The position numbers and the translations under genes were made by a program. A stretch of 64,000 nucleotides of DNA from Lusitaniella coriacea LEGE 07157 (lineage in GTDB: Bacteria; Cyanobacteriota; Cyanobacteriia; Cyanobacteriales; Spirulinaceae). The stretch is taken from positions 124,001-188,000 of the forward strand of contig NZ_JADEWZ010000001.1 of the NCBI RefSeq assembly GCF_015207425.1, written 5' to 3'. A model generated the notes under the pieces. It saw only the letters and a list, made by a program, of their open reading frames with translations, was not told where the DNA came from and made no database searches. Shown in pieces: positions 1-10,153 of the stretch. Within the stretch, counting starts at the first letter, position 1. Every line of letters begins with the position of its first letter.

Positions 1-823
1 AAATCGCAGCGCATTCCTCTGTCATCTCCAATCTTTGCGCGATCGCGAGACTTTGTTTTAAAACTTCTTGAGACTCTTCAATATTCCCCACCATTTGCAT
101 CACAATCCCTAAATTGTGCAATCCCGCCACTTTAATTGAAGAGTCAGACTGTTTGCTGAGTTGGGTTTGAACATTTTCGAGCAATTTGCGCGATCGCTGG
201 AACATCCCCAAACTTTGCAAGGCTTGCGCTTGGTTGATTTGGCTGCCTAAAACCCCCGTGTCGTCCCCGGCATCGCCGTAGGCGCGTTCGGCAGTTTGCC
301 AAGTTTTAAGCGCAGCTTCTGCTTGCCCTGCGGACAGTTGCAAGCGACCTTGCACATTCAAGGCTTGACCCAAAAGGATCGCGTTGGGGTTAGTTTGCAA
401 GAGTTCTAAGCTTTTCGCGATCGCGGAACGGGCTTTTTCCCACTCTCCTAAATTTTGATACGCCAAGGAGAGATAATTCAGGGCGACCGCTTGGTTGGGA
501 ATATCCCCCACCTGTTCGTAACGCTGTGCGGCTCGCTGCCAAGTCACAACGGCTTCTGATAAACGTCCCGCATCATAACTTGCTTTTCCGCGATCGAGCA
601 GTGCGGAGAGTTCTGAGGTTGCAATGGCTTGAGATTGAGGAAAAATAGAAGATTTTGACTCAAAATGGCGCGCCGTAGCAGGTGCAGTCACCAACAAAAA
701 ACCACACAAAACCAATCCTAAAAAAGAGAGAAACTTCCGATTATTCCTGGAAAATTTACCAATCCAAAAGATTGAGAACAGTCTAAAAGGAGTGTAATTA
801 GAAATGCGTAAGTTTAGTTTCAT
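1..823 (-). CDS. TPR-repeat protein, N-terminal part (runs off window)
   Basis: The reading frame is open from an ATG at 821-823 to the left edge, so only about 274 N-terminal residues are visible. A hydrophobic segment near residues 30-47 (FLSFLGLVLCGFLLVTA) looks like a signal anchor or long signal peptide. After it come helical pairs typical of tetratricopeptide repeats (A-x-x-LN-x-LS-x-AYQNLGEWEKA; GLHNLGIVMQMVG). In cyanobacteria such exported TPR proteins often carry a C-terminal CHAT protease-like domain, but that part is outside the window, so the full function cannot be stated. It is transcribed away from the rest of the window. The TPR call is firm; CHAT is only a guess from the family. 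Confidence 0.75.
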   Translation of the reverse strand, partial: MKLNLRISNYTPFRLFSIFWIGKFSRNNRKFLSFLGLVLCGFLLVTAPATARHFESKSSIFPQSQAIATSELSALLDRGKASYDAGRLSEAVVTWQRAAQRYEQVGDIPNQAVALNYLSLAYQNLGEWEKARSAIAKSLELLQTNPNAILLGQALNVQGRLQLSAGQAEAALKTWQTAERAYGDAGDDTGVLGSQINQAQALQSLGMFQRSRKLLENVQTQLSKQSDSSIKVAGLHNLGIVMQMVGNIEESQEVLKQSLAIAQRLEMTEECAAI

Positions 824-882
824 AAGACCCGTCCAACAATAAAATCGAGTTTCAAACTTATTAATGGATTCGGTCTATTGTT

Positions 883-1689
883 CTACTCCAAATCCGCCTC
901 ATCCAGCTCGATCCCCATTTCCCTCAAGCGTTCTGCTAATCGAGTAGCTTTTTGCTCCGCGCGATCGGCACGTTGTTTCTCTTGTTCTGCACGCTGTCTT
1001 TCCACCTCCGCTTTCTCATCGCCAATCAATAACAAATTTCCTTCAAAATCCCACCACCGCAGCCATAATTGAGTTTGATTTTGGTAAGTTCCGTGCCACA
1101 GACCCAGTTCGACTCCCAAGGGCGCGATCGCGTAACGACTATTCCCATTGGGATGCAGCCGTTGATAGGAAAAATCCTGCAAGTGATATACCTCTAGTCT
1201 TCCCGTTTTAATCTCATAAATTCCATAGTAGGGAATGCGAATAATCTGTTCGTACACCCAAAACTTTCCTGGTCGAGTCGTTTCCCCTCCCATCGAGACA
1301 GATAAAGGGGTTGCATCCCGCTCCGGGGAACCATCGCCACTGGCAAATTCCAAAGCAATCAAAGGCGCTCTCAGCTCTCGCCAGAAGACGTAAGAACGGC
1401 GAATTTCCCCATTCAGCAAAGGGGGGACGTTGGGAACGTAAAACCAATCTGGAGCTTCTGCACCTCGCTCTGGGGGATCGGTTTGTCGCCAATAAATGCC
1501 GCAGTCTTGACCGATCGCGTACTGACCGTCAGGATGGCATTGTTGCAAAATTGAGCCGATCGAATCGGTTAATAGAATACTTTGAGGATGCTCTTGAAAA
1601 TTTTTCACGAACGTACCGTCTGATTCTGGCAATTGGGTATGATCCAGAAGGGGAGAAAGCGACTCAATAGGGGTTGCAATTTCTGTCAT
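883..1689 (-). CDS. Uma2 family endonuclease-like protein (DUF820) with coiled-coil tail
   Basis: 268 residues, ATG start. The core resembles the Uma2/DUF820 family, a PD-(D/E)XK-type nuclease fold greatly expanded in cyanobacteria: AEAPDWFYVP near residue 78, then LIALEFASGDGSPERD and KFWVYEQIIRIPYYGIYE, where the acidic residues and the E-x-K-like strand would form the metal site. The last ~45 residues are a charged heptad-repeat coiled coil (EVERQRAEQEKQRADRAEQ), a common appendage in this family. The cellular role of the family is not known; nuclease activity is inferred from fold. It stands alone with about 250 bp of non-coding DNA upstream. A second family member lies at 61276-61902. 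Confidence 0.85.
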   Translation of the reverse strand: MTEIATPIESLSPLLDHTQLPESDGTFVKNFQEHPQSILLTDSIGSILQQCHPDGQYAIGQDCGIYWRQTDPPERGAEAPDWFYVPNVPPLLNGEIRRSYVFWRELRAPLIALEFASGDGSPERDATPLSVSMGGETTRPGKFWVYEQIIRIPYYGIYEIKTGRLEVYHLQDFSYQRLHPNGNSRYAIAPLGVELGLWHGTYQNQTQLWLRWWDFEGNLLLIGDEKAEVERQRAEQEKQRADRAEQKATRLAERLREMGIELDEADLE

Positions 1690-1942
1690 GGCGAGAATTT
1701 AGATGAATATAGCTGAATGTTTGCTACACAGAATTATTGGCAAACTATCAGGTCGGCTTTCTTCATTTTATTGCAGAATATTTGAAGCATTCAGCTATTT
1801 GCCATATCCAATCACGTAAAATTGCAAGTGTCATTGCGCGATCGCGAAAACTTAAGCATTTCTTGGACTCATAGGGTGCATTTTCTATTCCCTATCCTCT
1901 TAAGCTGTAAGTTGTGTACCTCACCAGATAAGGGAACGCTAT

Positions 1943-2965
1943 ATGTATAGATTCAGAATACAGATTGTCAGCAAGTCTGCATTGATTCGTTTGGCGAAAC
2001 TCCTTGGTATTTTGCTAATTCTGGTAATTGGGGTATGGTTCCTCATGTTTCAGATGCCAGGACAAAACTATTCAGGACAGCTTCTACCCCTGCAAGAAGA
2101 GGAAATTACTCTCCAAAAATCCCTGCAACAAGATATTCAAACTATTGCGGTTGATCTTGGCATACGCAATATTACTCACTACGAAAATCTCAATAAAACA
2201 AGAAATTTCTTAGAAAATTCTTTGACTCAAGCTGGCTATGAAGTGAAACGACAAACCTATAAAATCAATGACCAGTCTTTCTATAATTTAGCAGTTGAAA
2301 GATTGGGAACCGAACACCCCGAAGAAATAGTATTGATTGGCGGTCATTATGATTCAGCCTTTAGCAGTCCCGGTGCGAATGATAATGCAACAGGAGCAGC
2401 AGCCACTCTTGAATTAGCAAAGCTCTTTGCTCAAAAATCTGCCAAACGAACAATTCGTTTTGTTGAATTTACTAATGAAGAGCCTCCTTTCTTTCAGACA
2501 GAAAATATGGGTAGCTTAGTCTATGCCGAGCAATTACATCAAGATAAAGAAAAGATAGTGGCGATGTTAAGCCTAGAAACAATGGGTTATTTCTCCAATA
2601 TTGCAGGCAGTCAAAAATACCCCTTTCCTCTCGATTTGTTGTATCCCAATCGAGGTGATTTTATTAGTTTTGTTGGTAACCTCAACTCTAGAAAATTAGT
2701 CCGAAGAACGATTAAGTCATTTCGCGATCGCGCTCGTTTTCCATCGGAAGGAGCCGCTCTACCCAGTTGGATTCCTGGCGTTGGCTGGTCGGATCAATGG
2801 TCTTTTTGGCAGCAGGGAAATCCAGGAATTATGATTACGGATACAGCTCCTTACCGCTATCCGTACTACCACACCGAGCAAGATACTCCCGATAAAATTA
2901 ATTTTGATAAGTTGGCGAGAGTTGTTGCTGCTTTAGCAGAAGTTATCTCCGATCTAGCTGAATAA
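1943..2965 (+). CDS. M28 family zinc aminopeptidase-like peptidase
   Basis: 340 residues. An N-terminal hydrophobic helix (LLGILLILVIGVWFLMF, about residues 19-36) anchors it in or exports it across the membrane. The catalytic domain shows the M28 metal signature: GGHYDS (His and Asp ligands), GANDNATGAAATLELA (bridging Asp), and EFTNEEPPF (general-base Glu and metal Glu); a later HTEQDTPD supplies the last His. M28 enzymes are co-catalytic two-zinc peptidases that remove N-terminal residues or act on small peptides. The ATG at 1943 is preceded by AAGGGA. Its sequence is AT-richer than the neighbouring operon. Substrate unknown. Confidence 0.88.
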   Translation: MYRFRIQIVSKSALIRLAKLLGILLILVIGVWFLMFQMPGQNYSGQLLPLQEEEITLQKSLQQDIQTIAVDLGIRNITHYENLNKTRNFLENSLTQAGYEVKRQTYKINDQSFYNLAVERLGTEHPEEIVLIGGHYDSAFSSPGANDNATGAAATLELAKLFAQKSAKRTIRFVEFTNEEPPFFQTENMGSLVYAEQLHQDKEKIVAMLSLETMGYFSNIAGSQKYPFPLDLLYPNRGDFISFVGNLNSRKLVRRTIKSFRDRARFPSEGAALPSWIPGVGWSDQWSFWQQGNPGIMITDTAPYRYPYYHTEQDTPDKINFDKLARVVAALAEVISDLAE

Positions 2966-3141
2966 AAGAATACAGAGGAAAAACGCATCTCATTTGTCTA
3001 ATACGCTTCGATCGAAGGACGGTATCTCTGTATGATTAGCTCGAAGAAGCGGAATTATTATTTTTCTAAGTGTGTTTGTTTTCGCACCCTGTACCCTAGA
3101 CGATGGTAAAGTAGCCACAAGAATCCACTTGGGGGACAAGT

Positions 3142-4662
3142 TTGCCCCAAATTCCCGAACTTATGACCCTAACCAAACTCCCAGCAACAAAAACGAACAA
3201 AAGACCCAACAGAAACCTTTTGTTTGAACGCATCATGGCACTGTTGGCGACGCTCAACTATCTTTTGGTGCTGTTCGACTTAACCTATATTCCATTGCGA
3301 AATTTCTGGTTGCAGGGGAGAGTTCAGGGGTTTGTGAAACTGGGGAATACTGAGTGGACAATTCCCAAGGAACCTTTGATCCTTCCGATGCTTCCGATTA
3401 CGGATTGGTACGATTGGGTCAAGGGAATCGAACCCAACCAAGATACCGAAGCTTATCTGAATCAAGTCGATACCCTCGAAAAGGCAGTGGTGGGCAAACC
3501 GTTACAATCTCCAGAAATTGAGGCGATTTTGGCGGATTTGCGCCGTCAGAGCGTCGAGATGATCGATACAAATCCGTTTCAGGTTGCCAATAAAACCGGG
3601 ACTCTAGAAAAGGTTAAAAATGAGATGCGCGATCGCGTCTTTGGGACAGAACAAGCTTCTTCTAAAGATGCTTTCGAGCAGTTCTGGAGTCTTGACAACT
3701 TAAATGGCGAAAGCTACGGGGATGAAATTGCCTTTTTTAATCGCAAAATTCGCCCCCTAATGGAAACGAACTACTACCGTCCCATTGGTGAAAATGGCGA
3801 ACCTGTCAATAATTTTGGCTTGCTGGACTTTCCCTTTTTCTTGATTTTTGCCCTAGAATTTCTCGGACGCACTTGGTTCATCAGTCGCCATCGCACGGGG
3901 GTTAGTTGGCTGGATGCCATGACCTGGCGTTGGTACGATGTTCTTCTGCTCATTCCCGTATTCCGTTGGTTGCGAATTATTCCCGTTGTCATCCGCCTCA
4001 ATCAAGCCCAATTGATCGATCTTCACAAAATTCAACGTCAAGCCAGCCAAGGATTTGTGGCGGGGATTGCTGAAGATGTCACCGAAGTTGTGGTGGTCAA
4101 TGTCCTCAACCAAGCTCAAGCGGCAATTCACCAAGGAGACGTTGCCAAATTCCTTTCTGAAAGCACCCGGAAAACCTACATCGACCTCAACGATATCAAT
4201 GAAACCGCAGAAATTGTCAAACTGCTGTTGCAACTCACCGTCAATCAAGTTCTCCCCACCATTAAGCCCGATCTCGAAGCGCTCTTGCAATACAGCATTG
4301 GCAAAGCCATCTCCGATAATCCCGCATACCAAGGCGCGCAAGTCCTTCCCGGTGTCGAATCGTTAAAAATCAATCTCAGCAAGCAACTCGCCCAAGGACT
4401 CTACCAAGCCCTTTACGAGGGTGCAAAAGGACTAACCCAAACCGATCCCGTCTTTGACGAACTCCTTCAGCGCCTCACAGACAATCTTGCAGAGTCCCTC
4501 AGTTCGGAAATGCAGGCGCAACAAAGCCTAGACCAATTGGAATATTTATTGAATGCTTTGATTGAAGAGGTGAAAGTCAACTACGTTCAACGCTTATCTG
4601 AAGAAGACATCGAAGCGCTGCTCGACCAAACCAGAGCGCTGCGTCAAGTCAAGCAAACCTAA
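3142..4662 (+). CDS. Conserved membrane protein with voltage-sensor-like helices, unknown function
   Basis: 506 residues from a TTG at 3142; an in-frame ATG at 3163 is the alternative start, and neither has a strong ribosome-binding site. Hydrophobic segments lie near residues 30-56, 225-245 and 265-285. The last one (LLLIPVFRWLRIIPVVIRL) has spaced arginines after a D-V-L-L-L-x-P motif, which resembles the S3-S4 paddle of voltage-sensor proteins, but I see no pore selectivity filter. The rest is a long soluble helical region with many Gln, Leu and Glu. It precedes the rimP-nusA operon in the same direction, separated by a hairpin. I do not recognise a named family and assign no function. Confidence 0.7.
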   Translation: MPQIPELMTLTKLPATKTNKRPNRNLLFERIMALLATLNYLLVLFDLTYIPLRNFWLQGRVQGFVKLGNTEWTIPKEPLILPMLPITDWYDWVKGIEPNQDTEAYLNQVDTLEKAVVGKPLQSPEIEAILADLRRQSVEMIDTNPFQVANKTGTLEKVKNEMRDRVFGTEQASSKDAFEQFWSLDNLNGESYGDEIAFFNRKIRPLMETNYYRPIGENGEPVNNFGLLDFPFFLIFALEFLGRTWFISRHRTGVSWLDAMTWRWYDVLLLIPVFRWLRIIPVVIRLNQAQLIDLHKIQRQASQGFVAGIAEDVTEVVVVNVLNQAQAAIHQGDVAKFLSESTRKTYIDLNDINETAEIVKLLLQLTVNQVLPTIKPDLEALLQYSIGKAISDNPAYQGAQVLPGVESLKINLSKQLAQGLYQALYEGAKGLTQTDPVFDELLQRLTDNLAESLSSEMQAQQSLDQLEYLLNALIEEVKVNYVQRLSEEDIEALLDQTRALRQVKQT

Positions 4663-4692
4663 GCTGATTTTAATTTGGTAGAATGAACAAAG

Positions 4693-4718
4693 CAACAGAC
4701 TCCCTCGCGAGTCTGTTG
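4693..4718 (+). promoter_or_regulatory. Perfect 10-bp hairpin in the leader of the rimP-nusA operon
   Basis: CAACAGACTC at 4693-4702 pairs perfectly with GAGTCTGTTG at 4709-4718 around a 6-nt loop. It lies 30 bp after the upstream stop codon and 67 bp before rimP. There is no run of T directly after it, so it is either a weak terminator for the upstream gene or part of an operon leader where NusA-dependent pausing could act. The structure is seen; the role is inference. Confidence 0.45.
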
Positions 4719-4785
4719 AGGTTTGTTGAGACATCACTTTTCGTGGAAGTGGGGAAATAACCCGCTTTTTTTGTTGTTTGCCGTA

Positions 4786-5247
4786 ATGACTCATCCTTTA
4801 ATTCCAAAAATCATCGAACTCGCAGCACCAATTGCCGAACAACTGGACTTGGAATTGGTTGATGTTGTGTTTCAGACGAATAAAAGACCTCCCGTACTGC
4901 GGGTTGATATTCGCAACCGGGCGACAGATACCAGCTTGGAAGATTGCGAACGGATGAGTCGGGCCCTAGAAGAACATTTAGATGCAACGCAAGCGATCCC
5001 CGATGCTTACGTGCTGGAAATTTCTAGTCCTGGGGTTTCTCGGCAACTCACAACCGAACGAGAATTTATCGCTTTTAAAGGATTTCCGGTGTTGGTGAAG
5101 ACCTACGGTCCTTATGAAGGCAAGAAGGAATGGCGAGGGAACCTCAAGGGTCGAGATGAGGAAGCCGTACATCTCAATCAAAAAGGGCGCGCGATCGCGA
5201 TTCCCCGTAATATCGTTGCAAAAGTCCAACTGGACGACTCTCGTTAG
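4786..5247 (+). CDS. rimP: Ribosome maturation factor RimP
   Basis: 153 residues from ATG 4786. The frame is open further upstream, but the family normally starts with a short leader before the first helix, and MTHPLIPKIIELAAPIAEQL fits. RimP is needed for late maturation of the 30S subunit, binding the S12 region. Family marks seen: LELVDV, VLRVDI, DCERMSRALEEHLD, and the highly conserved YVLEISSPGVSR (about residues 82-93), followed by the Sm-like C-terminal domain with NIVAKVQLD. First gene of the rimP-nusA-ylxR-infB cluster, an arrangement conserved across bacteria, which supports the call strongly. Confidence 0.95.
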   Translation: MTHPLIPKIIELAAPIAEQLDLELVDVVFQTNKRPPVLRVDIRNRATDTSLEDCERMSRALEEHLDATQAIPDAYVLEISSPGVSRQLTTEREFIAFKGFPVLVKTYGPYEGKKEWRGNLKGRDEEAVHLNQKGRAIAIPRNIVAKVQLDDSR

Positions 5248-5349
5248 AGGACAAAACCAGACGCACCGCTGTCAAAACAGCTTCAGCCCACAGCAAGCGT
5301 CTCGATTCCCCAACGAGTTATTCATTATCGAATTTTAGGAGGTTTGGTT

Positions 5350-6600
5350 ATGTCACTGGTGAGCTTACCGGGTTTAAAAGAGATGATCGACGAAATAAGT
5401 AGGGGTCACAACCTACCGAAATCTGCGGTTCAAGAAGCGCTGCGAGAAGCGCTGATCAAAGGATACGAGCGCTATCGTCGCTCCCAGCAAATGAACAATC
5501 GTCAGCCCTTTAGCGACGACTATTTTGAAAACTTTGAGGTCGAACTCGATACCGAAGAAGAAGGATTCCGCATTCTCTCGAAAAAATTGATCGTAGAGGA
5601 AATTGCCAACACCGACCATCACATTGCCCTCAAAGAAGTTCAGGAAGTTACCTCCGAAGCGCAAGTCGGCGACTCGGTGGTTCTTGATGTCACTCCAGAT
5701 CAAAAAGAATTCGGACGCATGGCAGCAATTCAAACCAAACAAGTTTTGCTGCAAAAACTACGAGATCAACAGCGCAAAATCATTCAAGAAGAATTTCAAG
5801 ACCTCGAAGGCACGGTTTTGCAAGCGCGGGTGCTGCGTTTCGAGCGACAATCGATCATCATGGCAGTCACAAGCGGCTACGGACAGCCAGAAGTAGAGGC
5901 AGAATTGCCCAAGCGGGAACAACTGCCCAACGATAACTATCGCGCCAACGCTACCTTTAGGGTTTTTCTCAAAAAAGTGCGAGACGGTTCTAATCGAGGT
6001 CCCCAACTGATTGTTTCCCGTGCGGCTGCGGGTTTGGTGGTCTATTTGTTCGCCAATGAAGTTCCCGAAATTGAAGATGAAGTCGTGCGGATTGTTGCGG
6101 TTGCTCGCGAAGCCAATCCCCCTTCTCGCTACGTGGGTCCTCGCACGAAAATTGCGGTCGATACCCTTGAGAGAGATGTAGACCCCGTGGGTGCTTGTAT
6201 CGGAGCCAGGGGATCGCGCATTCAAGCAGTGGTCAACGAACTGCGAGGGGAAAAAATCGATGCCATTCGCTGGTCTCCCGACCCCGCAACCTATATTGCC
6301 AATGCCCTTTCTCCCGCTCAAGTCGAACAAACCCTTTTAATCAATCCCGAAGAGCGGCAAGCCCTGGTTTTAGTGGCAGAAAATCAACTGAGTTTGGCGA
6401 TTGGGAAAGAAGGGCAAAATGTTCGTCTTGCGGCTCGTTTAACGGGATGGAAAATTGATATTAAAGATGCAGCAAAGTATAATCCGCAAACTGAGGAACA
6501 AAAGCCCGAGGAAGTTCCTCTGGGGGAAGTCGATTTGGTCTTAGAGGAGGAACAAAAAGGGGACGAAGAGATTAAACTAGAAACAAGGGAAGAAGAGTAA
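5350..6600 (+). CDS. nusA: Transcription termination/antitermination protein NusA
   Basis: 416 residues. The ATG at 5350 is chosen because AGGAGG ends 7 bp before it; the TTG at 5344 would sit on top of that site. NusA binds RNA polymerase and nascent RNA, promoting pausing and Rho/intrinsic termination or antitermination. Domains in order: N-terminal polymerase-binding domain (about 1-125), S1 domain (about 130-205), and KH1-KH2 (about 225-350) with GARGSRIQAVVNELRGEKID and AIGKEGQNVRLAARLTGWKID. The protein then ends in an acidic tail rich in Glu; the E. coli-type C-terminal repeats are absent, as is usual in cyanobacteria. The gap to rimP is about 100 bp, so a second promoter is possible. 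Confidence 0.96.
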   Translation: MSLVSLPGLKEMIDEISRGHNLPKSAVQEALREALIKGYERYRRSQQMNNRQPFSDDYFENFEVELDTEEEGFRILSKKLIVEEIANTDHHIALKEVQEVTSEAQVGDSVVLDVTPDQKEFGRMAAIQTKQVLLQKLRDQQRKIIQEEFQDLEGTVLQARVLRFERQSIIMAVTSGYGQPEVEAELPKREQLPNDNYRANATFRVFLKKVRDGSNRGPQLIVSRAAAGLVVYLFANEVPEIEDEVVRIVAVAREANPPSRYVGPRTKIAVDTLERDVDPVGACIGARGSRIQAVVNELRGEKIDAIRWSPDPATYIANALSPAQVEQTLLINPEERQALVLVAENQLSLAIGKEGQNVRLAARLTGWKIDIKDAAKYNPQTEEQKPEEVPLGEVDLVLEEEQKGDEEIKLETREEE

Positions 6601-6662
6601 GAGGGCGTGGAAATTTGAATTTCGCGCGCCAACTCCTTGAGAATTGACCGCTTCCCCTTTAC

Positions 6663-6932
6663 ATGAAACCCAATTATCGGCGTTGCATCAGTTGCCGCAA
6701 GGTAGCCTCTAAAGAATTCTTCTGGCGAATTGTCCGGGTCTATCCATCTCGAAAGGTACAATTAGACCAGGGGATGGGGCGCTCGGCTTACCTCTGTCCT
6801 CAAGAGACTTGTCTGAGAGCAGCTCAACAAAAAAAACGCTTGAGTCGCTCCCTCAGAACAACAGTACCCGACGAGGTGTATCAGCAATTGTGGTTGCGGC
6901 TGAGGGCAATCGAGAATAACCCGGACAACTAA
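6663..6932 (+). CDS. ylxR: YlxR family RNA-binding protein (DUF448)
   Basis: 89 residues. Carries the YlxR signature RRCISCRKVASKEFFWRIVR near the start, then GRSAYLCPQETCL; the conserved cysteines and basic patch fit the RNA-binding fold of the family. YlxR proteins are encoded between nusA and infB in most bacteria; roles in RNase P modulation and transcription have been proposed for homologues. It lies 62 bp after nusA and about 150 bp before infB on the same strand, so it is part of the translation/transcription operon. Confidence 0.92.
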   Translation: MKPNYRRCISCRKVASKEFFWRIVRVYPSRKVQLDQGMGRSAYLCPQETCLRAAQQKKRLSRSLRTTVPDEVYQQLWLRLRAIENNPDN

Positions 6933-7085
6933 AAAATCTCTTAGAAAGAAAAAGTTAGCGGTAAACTAATAAGCGCGATCGCGATTTTCATCAACTCTTA
7001 AGGAACTCAATTGTAGCTTAATTATTTTTCAAGCAAATCGCTACCAAAAAAACACCAAACAGATCGACAACATGGGGCATAGTGG

Positions 7086-10000
7086 ATGAACAACGGAAAA
7101 ACTAGAATTTACGAATTATCAAAGGAATTGAATCGAGATAACAAGGATATTTTGGAAATCTGCGAGCGGCTCAACATTGCCGTCAAAAGTCATAGCAGTA
7201 CGATCACCGACGCTCAAGTCGAACGGATTCGAGCAGAAGCCAAGCGTTACCCAGCGAGCAAAAATCATGGCTCTTCGAGCGCGGCAACTGAAGAAAAAAA
7301 ACCCTCTTCGGTGAAGGCAAAGCGACCTTCAGGCTCTCGCAAGCCTCAAATCCGAGAAATTCTCAAATCCAACGACCCGCGTTCTTCAAGGGATTCCCAA
7401 ACCGGAGGGAAGGCAACAACATTGGCAACTCCCCCTCGTCCGCCCGTCAAACCCCAAATCGTTTCTCCCTCCGCCGCCAGCAACCCGCCTGAAGTCGATC
7501 AACCCTCAGACAACTCTGAATCTAGCTCAGAAACAAACTTGACTCAAATTAGCAAAACTCAACCTCAAACATTGGTCACCGAGCGAGAGGAAGTCGATTC
7601 CCCTCAACTCCTTTCTCCTCCCCCAAGACCCTCTAAGGGGAAACCTCCGCTTTCTCGAGAAGACCGACCCACCATCAAAAAACCCAAGAAAAAATCTCAA
7701 ATCACCGCTTCTGACAAAGGTGAAGCGAGCAGTGAGGTAGTGGGGACTCCCTCCGGTTTAACAACCAACAAACCACAACCGCCCAGGAAACCGATCCTGT
7801 CCCCACCGCCAAGACCCAATAATGCCGGCAAACCAGCAGTAGCAGACTCCTCTGACCTAGAACAAGAAGACGGCGCTAGTGAAGAAAATGGCACCATCGA
7901 GTTAGCGGAAAAACCCAAACTCAAGCGACCTACTCCGCCTCGCCAAAGCAAGCGGAAAGATTGGGAAGAGGAAGAAGAGGAAGACAAAGACATCAAGGGC
8001 AAATCCGGTAAGGTCAGCAAAGTCTCTAAATCCGGAAGTAAGACCAAACGTCGCTCTCAGCAAGTCGTATTTGAAGATGATGACTTTGATAGCGAGTCGA
8101 GCGATCGGACTGCATCGCCGACAGCCGCAAGTTTATCCGTGGCTCGACCGCCCAAACCCCCCTCTCTCTCGCGCGCGACAGCGCCATCCGGGAGCAGTCC
8201 GAGTAAAGTAAAAAGACCTACTCCGAAAGGAGAAGGCAGTTCGGGACGGAACGATCGTCAAGACAGACGGCGCGGGGAGAAAAAGCCCGTTGCGCCCAAC
8301 GTTCCAGAACTGATTGAGCTTCCTGAAAGCTTGACGCTGCGGGAATTAGCAGAGTTGCTCAATACCCCAGAAACAGAAATCATTACGAAACTGTTTATCA
8401 AAGGAATCGCGGTTAACATCACCCAAACCATCGACCGCAACACAGCAAAAGTCGTTGCAGAAGAATTGGGAGTAGCCGTTGAAATTCCCGAAACAAAATC
8501 GGCAGCGACGAAAACCACAGAAATGCTGGATGAAGCAGACTTAGAAAGCCTGCAACGCCGTCCTCCCGTTGTTACGATCATGGGACACGTCGATCACGGT
8601 AAAACGACCCTGCTCGACTCCATTCGCAAAACCAAAGTGGCTCAAGGAGAAGCCGGAGGCATCACCCAACATATTGGGGCGTACCATGTGGATGTGGAAC
8701 ACAACGGTAAAGACGAGCAGATTGTTTTCCTCGACACTCCCGGTCACGAAGCTTTCACCGCTATGCGAGCCAGGGGAACGCGAGTCACGGATATTGCAAT
8801 TTTGGTAGTGGCAGCAGATGATGGCGTTCAGCCGCAAACCAAAGAAGCCATCAGTCACGCCAAAGCGGCTGGCGTGCCGATTGTCGTTGCGATCAACAAA
8901 ATTGATAAAGCCGAAGCAGAACCCGATCGCATTAAGCAAGAATTAACCGAACAGGAGTTAATCTCTGAAGAATGGGGGGGCGACACAATTATGGTTCCCG
9001 TCAGTGCGATTAACGGAGAAAACCTCGACTCTCTTTTGGAGATGATTCTGCTGGTTGCAGAAGTGGAACAACTTGAAGCCAATCCCAATCGCCTTGCCAA
9101 AGGAACCGTGATCGAGGCGAATTTGGATAAGGCAAAAGGGCCGGTGGCGACGCTTCTGGTTCAAAATGGAACGTTGCGCGTCGGCGATAGTATTGTTGCG
9201 GGATCTGCTTTTGGTAAGATCCGGGCAATGATTGGCGATCGCGGCGATCGCGTAGAAGTGGCAAGCCCCTCTTTTGCCGTTGAAATTTTGGGCTTAAACG
9301 ATATTCCCGGCGCGGGAGACGAGTTCGAGGTCTTTGATAGCGAAAAAGTGGCCCGCACAACCGCAGACAAACGGGCGGCAACACAACGGGAAAGCCGCTT
9401 GCAGCGCGCGATGACCTCTCGCCGCGTAACCTTGAGCAGCTTGTCTGCCCAAGCCCAGGAAGGAGAACTCAAAGAACTCAATTTGGTGATCAAAACGGAC
9501 GTACAAGGATCTCTCGAAGCCATCCTTTCCTCGCTCCAACAACTGCCCCAAAATGAAGTGCAGATTCGCATTATCTACGCTTCTCCAGGCGAAGTCACAG
9601 AAACGGATGTGGATCTCGCCGCCGCGAGTGGCGCGATCGTTGTCGGCTTTAATACCGCCCTCGCCAGTGGCGCTCGTCAAGCAGCCGATCGCGAAGGGGT
9701 TGATATTAACGAATACACGATCATCTACAACCTCCTAGATGAAATCCAGGCGGCAATGGAAGGTCTGCTCGAACCCGAACAGGTGGAAGAACCATTGGGA
9801 ACGGTGGAAGTTCGCGCGGTATTCCCCGTTGGGAAAGGATCGGTTGCAGGCTGCTATGTGCTTTCTGGAAAAGTCGTGCGCAACAAGCGCATGCGCGTGC
9901 GCCGCGGCAAGGAAATTGTCTACGAGGGAACCGTTGATTCTCTCAAGCGGATGAAAGAGAACGAACAGGAGGTGAAAACGGGCTTTGAATGCGGTATTGG

Positions 10001-10088
10001 CGCGTCGAAGTTCAGCGATTGGAAAGTCGGCGATATCATTGAGGCGTACCAAATGGCGTTCAAGCGTCGCACCCTGTCCGCTAACTAA
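7086..10088 (+). CDS. infB: Translation initiation factor IF-2
   Basis: 1000 residues. IF-2 is the GTPase that delivers fMet-tRNA to the 30S subunit and promotes subunit joining. Order of domains: an IF2_N helix module at 1-55 ([18 protein letters not shown]), a long low-complexity Pro/Ser/Lys-rich linker (about 60-400) with repeated PPRP motifs, a second IF2_N module (about 415-475, [14 protein letters not shown]), then the G domain with G1 GHVDHGKT (about 498), [12 protein letters not shown] and SAING, followed by the IF2-specific domains ending near VGDIIEAYQ. The long linker is typical of cyanobacterial IF-2 and explains the length. It ends the operon; a hairpin follows 15 bp after the stop. 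Confidence 0.97.
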   Translation: MNNGKTRIYELSKELNRDNKDILEICERLNIAVKSHSSTITDAQVERIRAEAKRYPASKNHGSSSAATEEKKPSSVKAKRPSGSRKPQIREILKSNDPRSSRDSQTGGKATTLATPPRPPVKPQIVSPSAASNPPEVDQPSDNSESSSETNLTQISKTQPQTLVTEREEVDSPQLLSPPPRPSKGKPPLSREDRPTIKKPKKKSQITASDKGEASSEVVGTPSGLTTNKPQPPRKPILSPPPRPNNAGKPAVADSSDLEQEDGASEENGTIELAEKPKLKRPTPPRQSKRKDWEEEEEEDKDIKGKSGKVSKVSKSGSKTKRRSQQVVFEDDDFDSESSDRTASPTAASLSVARPPKPPSLSRATAPSGSSPSKVKRPTPKGEGSSGRNDRQDRRRGEKKPVAPNVPELIELPESLTLRELAELLNTPETEIITKLFIKGIAVNITQTIDRNTAKVVAEELGVAVEIPETKSAATKTTEMLDEADLESLQRRPPVVTIMGHVDHGKTTLLDSIRKTKVAQGEAGGITQHIGAYHVDVEHNGKDEQIVFLDTPGHEAFTAMRARGTRVTDIAILVVAADDGVQPQTKEAISHAKAAGVPIVVAINKIDKAEAEPDRIKQELTEQELISEEWGGDTIMVPVSAINGENLDSLLEMILLVAEVEQLEANPNRLAKGTVIEANLDKAKGPVATLLVQNGTLRVGDSIVAGSAFGKIRAMIGDRGDRVEVASPSFAVEILGLNDIPGAGDEFEVFDSEKVARTTADKRAATQRESRLQRAMTSRRVTLSSLSAQAQEGELKELNLVIKTDVQGSLEAILSSLQQLPQNEVQIRIIYASPGEVTETDVDLAAASGAIVVGFNTALASGARQAADREGVDINEYTIIYNLLDEIQAAMEGLLEPEQVEEPLGTVEVRAVFPVGKGSVAGCYVLSGKVVRNKRMRVRRGKEIVYEGTVDSLKRMKENEQEVKTGFECGIGASKFSDWKVGDIIEAYQMAFKRRTLSAN

Positions 10089-10103
10089 GTAAAGACAGCA
10101 AAA

Positions 10104-10125
10104 AACGAGGATGGTTTTCCTCGTT
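10104..10125 (+). terminator. Hairpin after infB
   Basis: AACGAGGA (10104-10111) pairs perfectly with TCCTCGTT (10118-10125) around a 6-nt loop, 15 bp after the infB stop and preceded by a run of A. There is no downstream T tract, so it is a weak or non-canonical terminator at the end of the operon. Confidence 0.5.
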
Positions 10126-10153
10126 CTGCTCCCCTCTCACCTATCAATTACCC

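Noticed and set aside
7260-8280. Pro/Ser-rich low-complexity stretch as a frameshift or sequencing error in infB
   Set aside because: The frame is continuous and long disordered linkers are normal for cyanobacterial IF-2.
8541-9571. Long open frames on the minus strand across infB
   Set aside because: They mirror the G domain of IF-2, which has strong homology on the plus strand; they have no ribosome-binding sites or family features.
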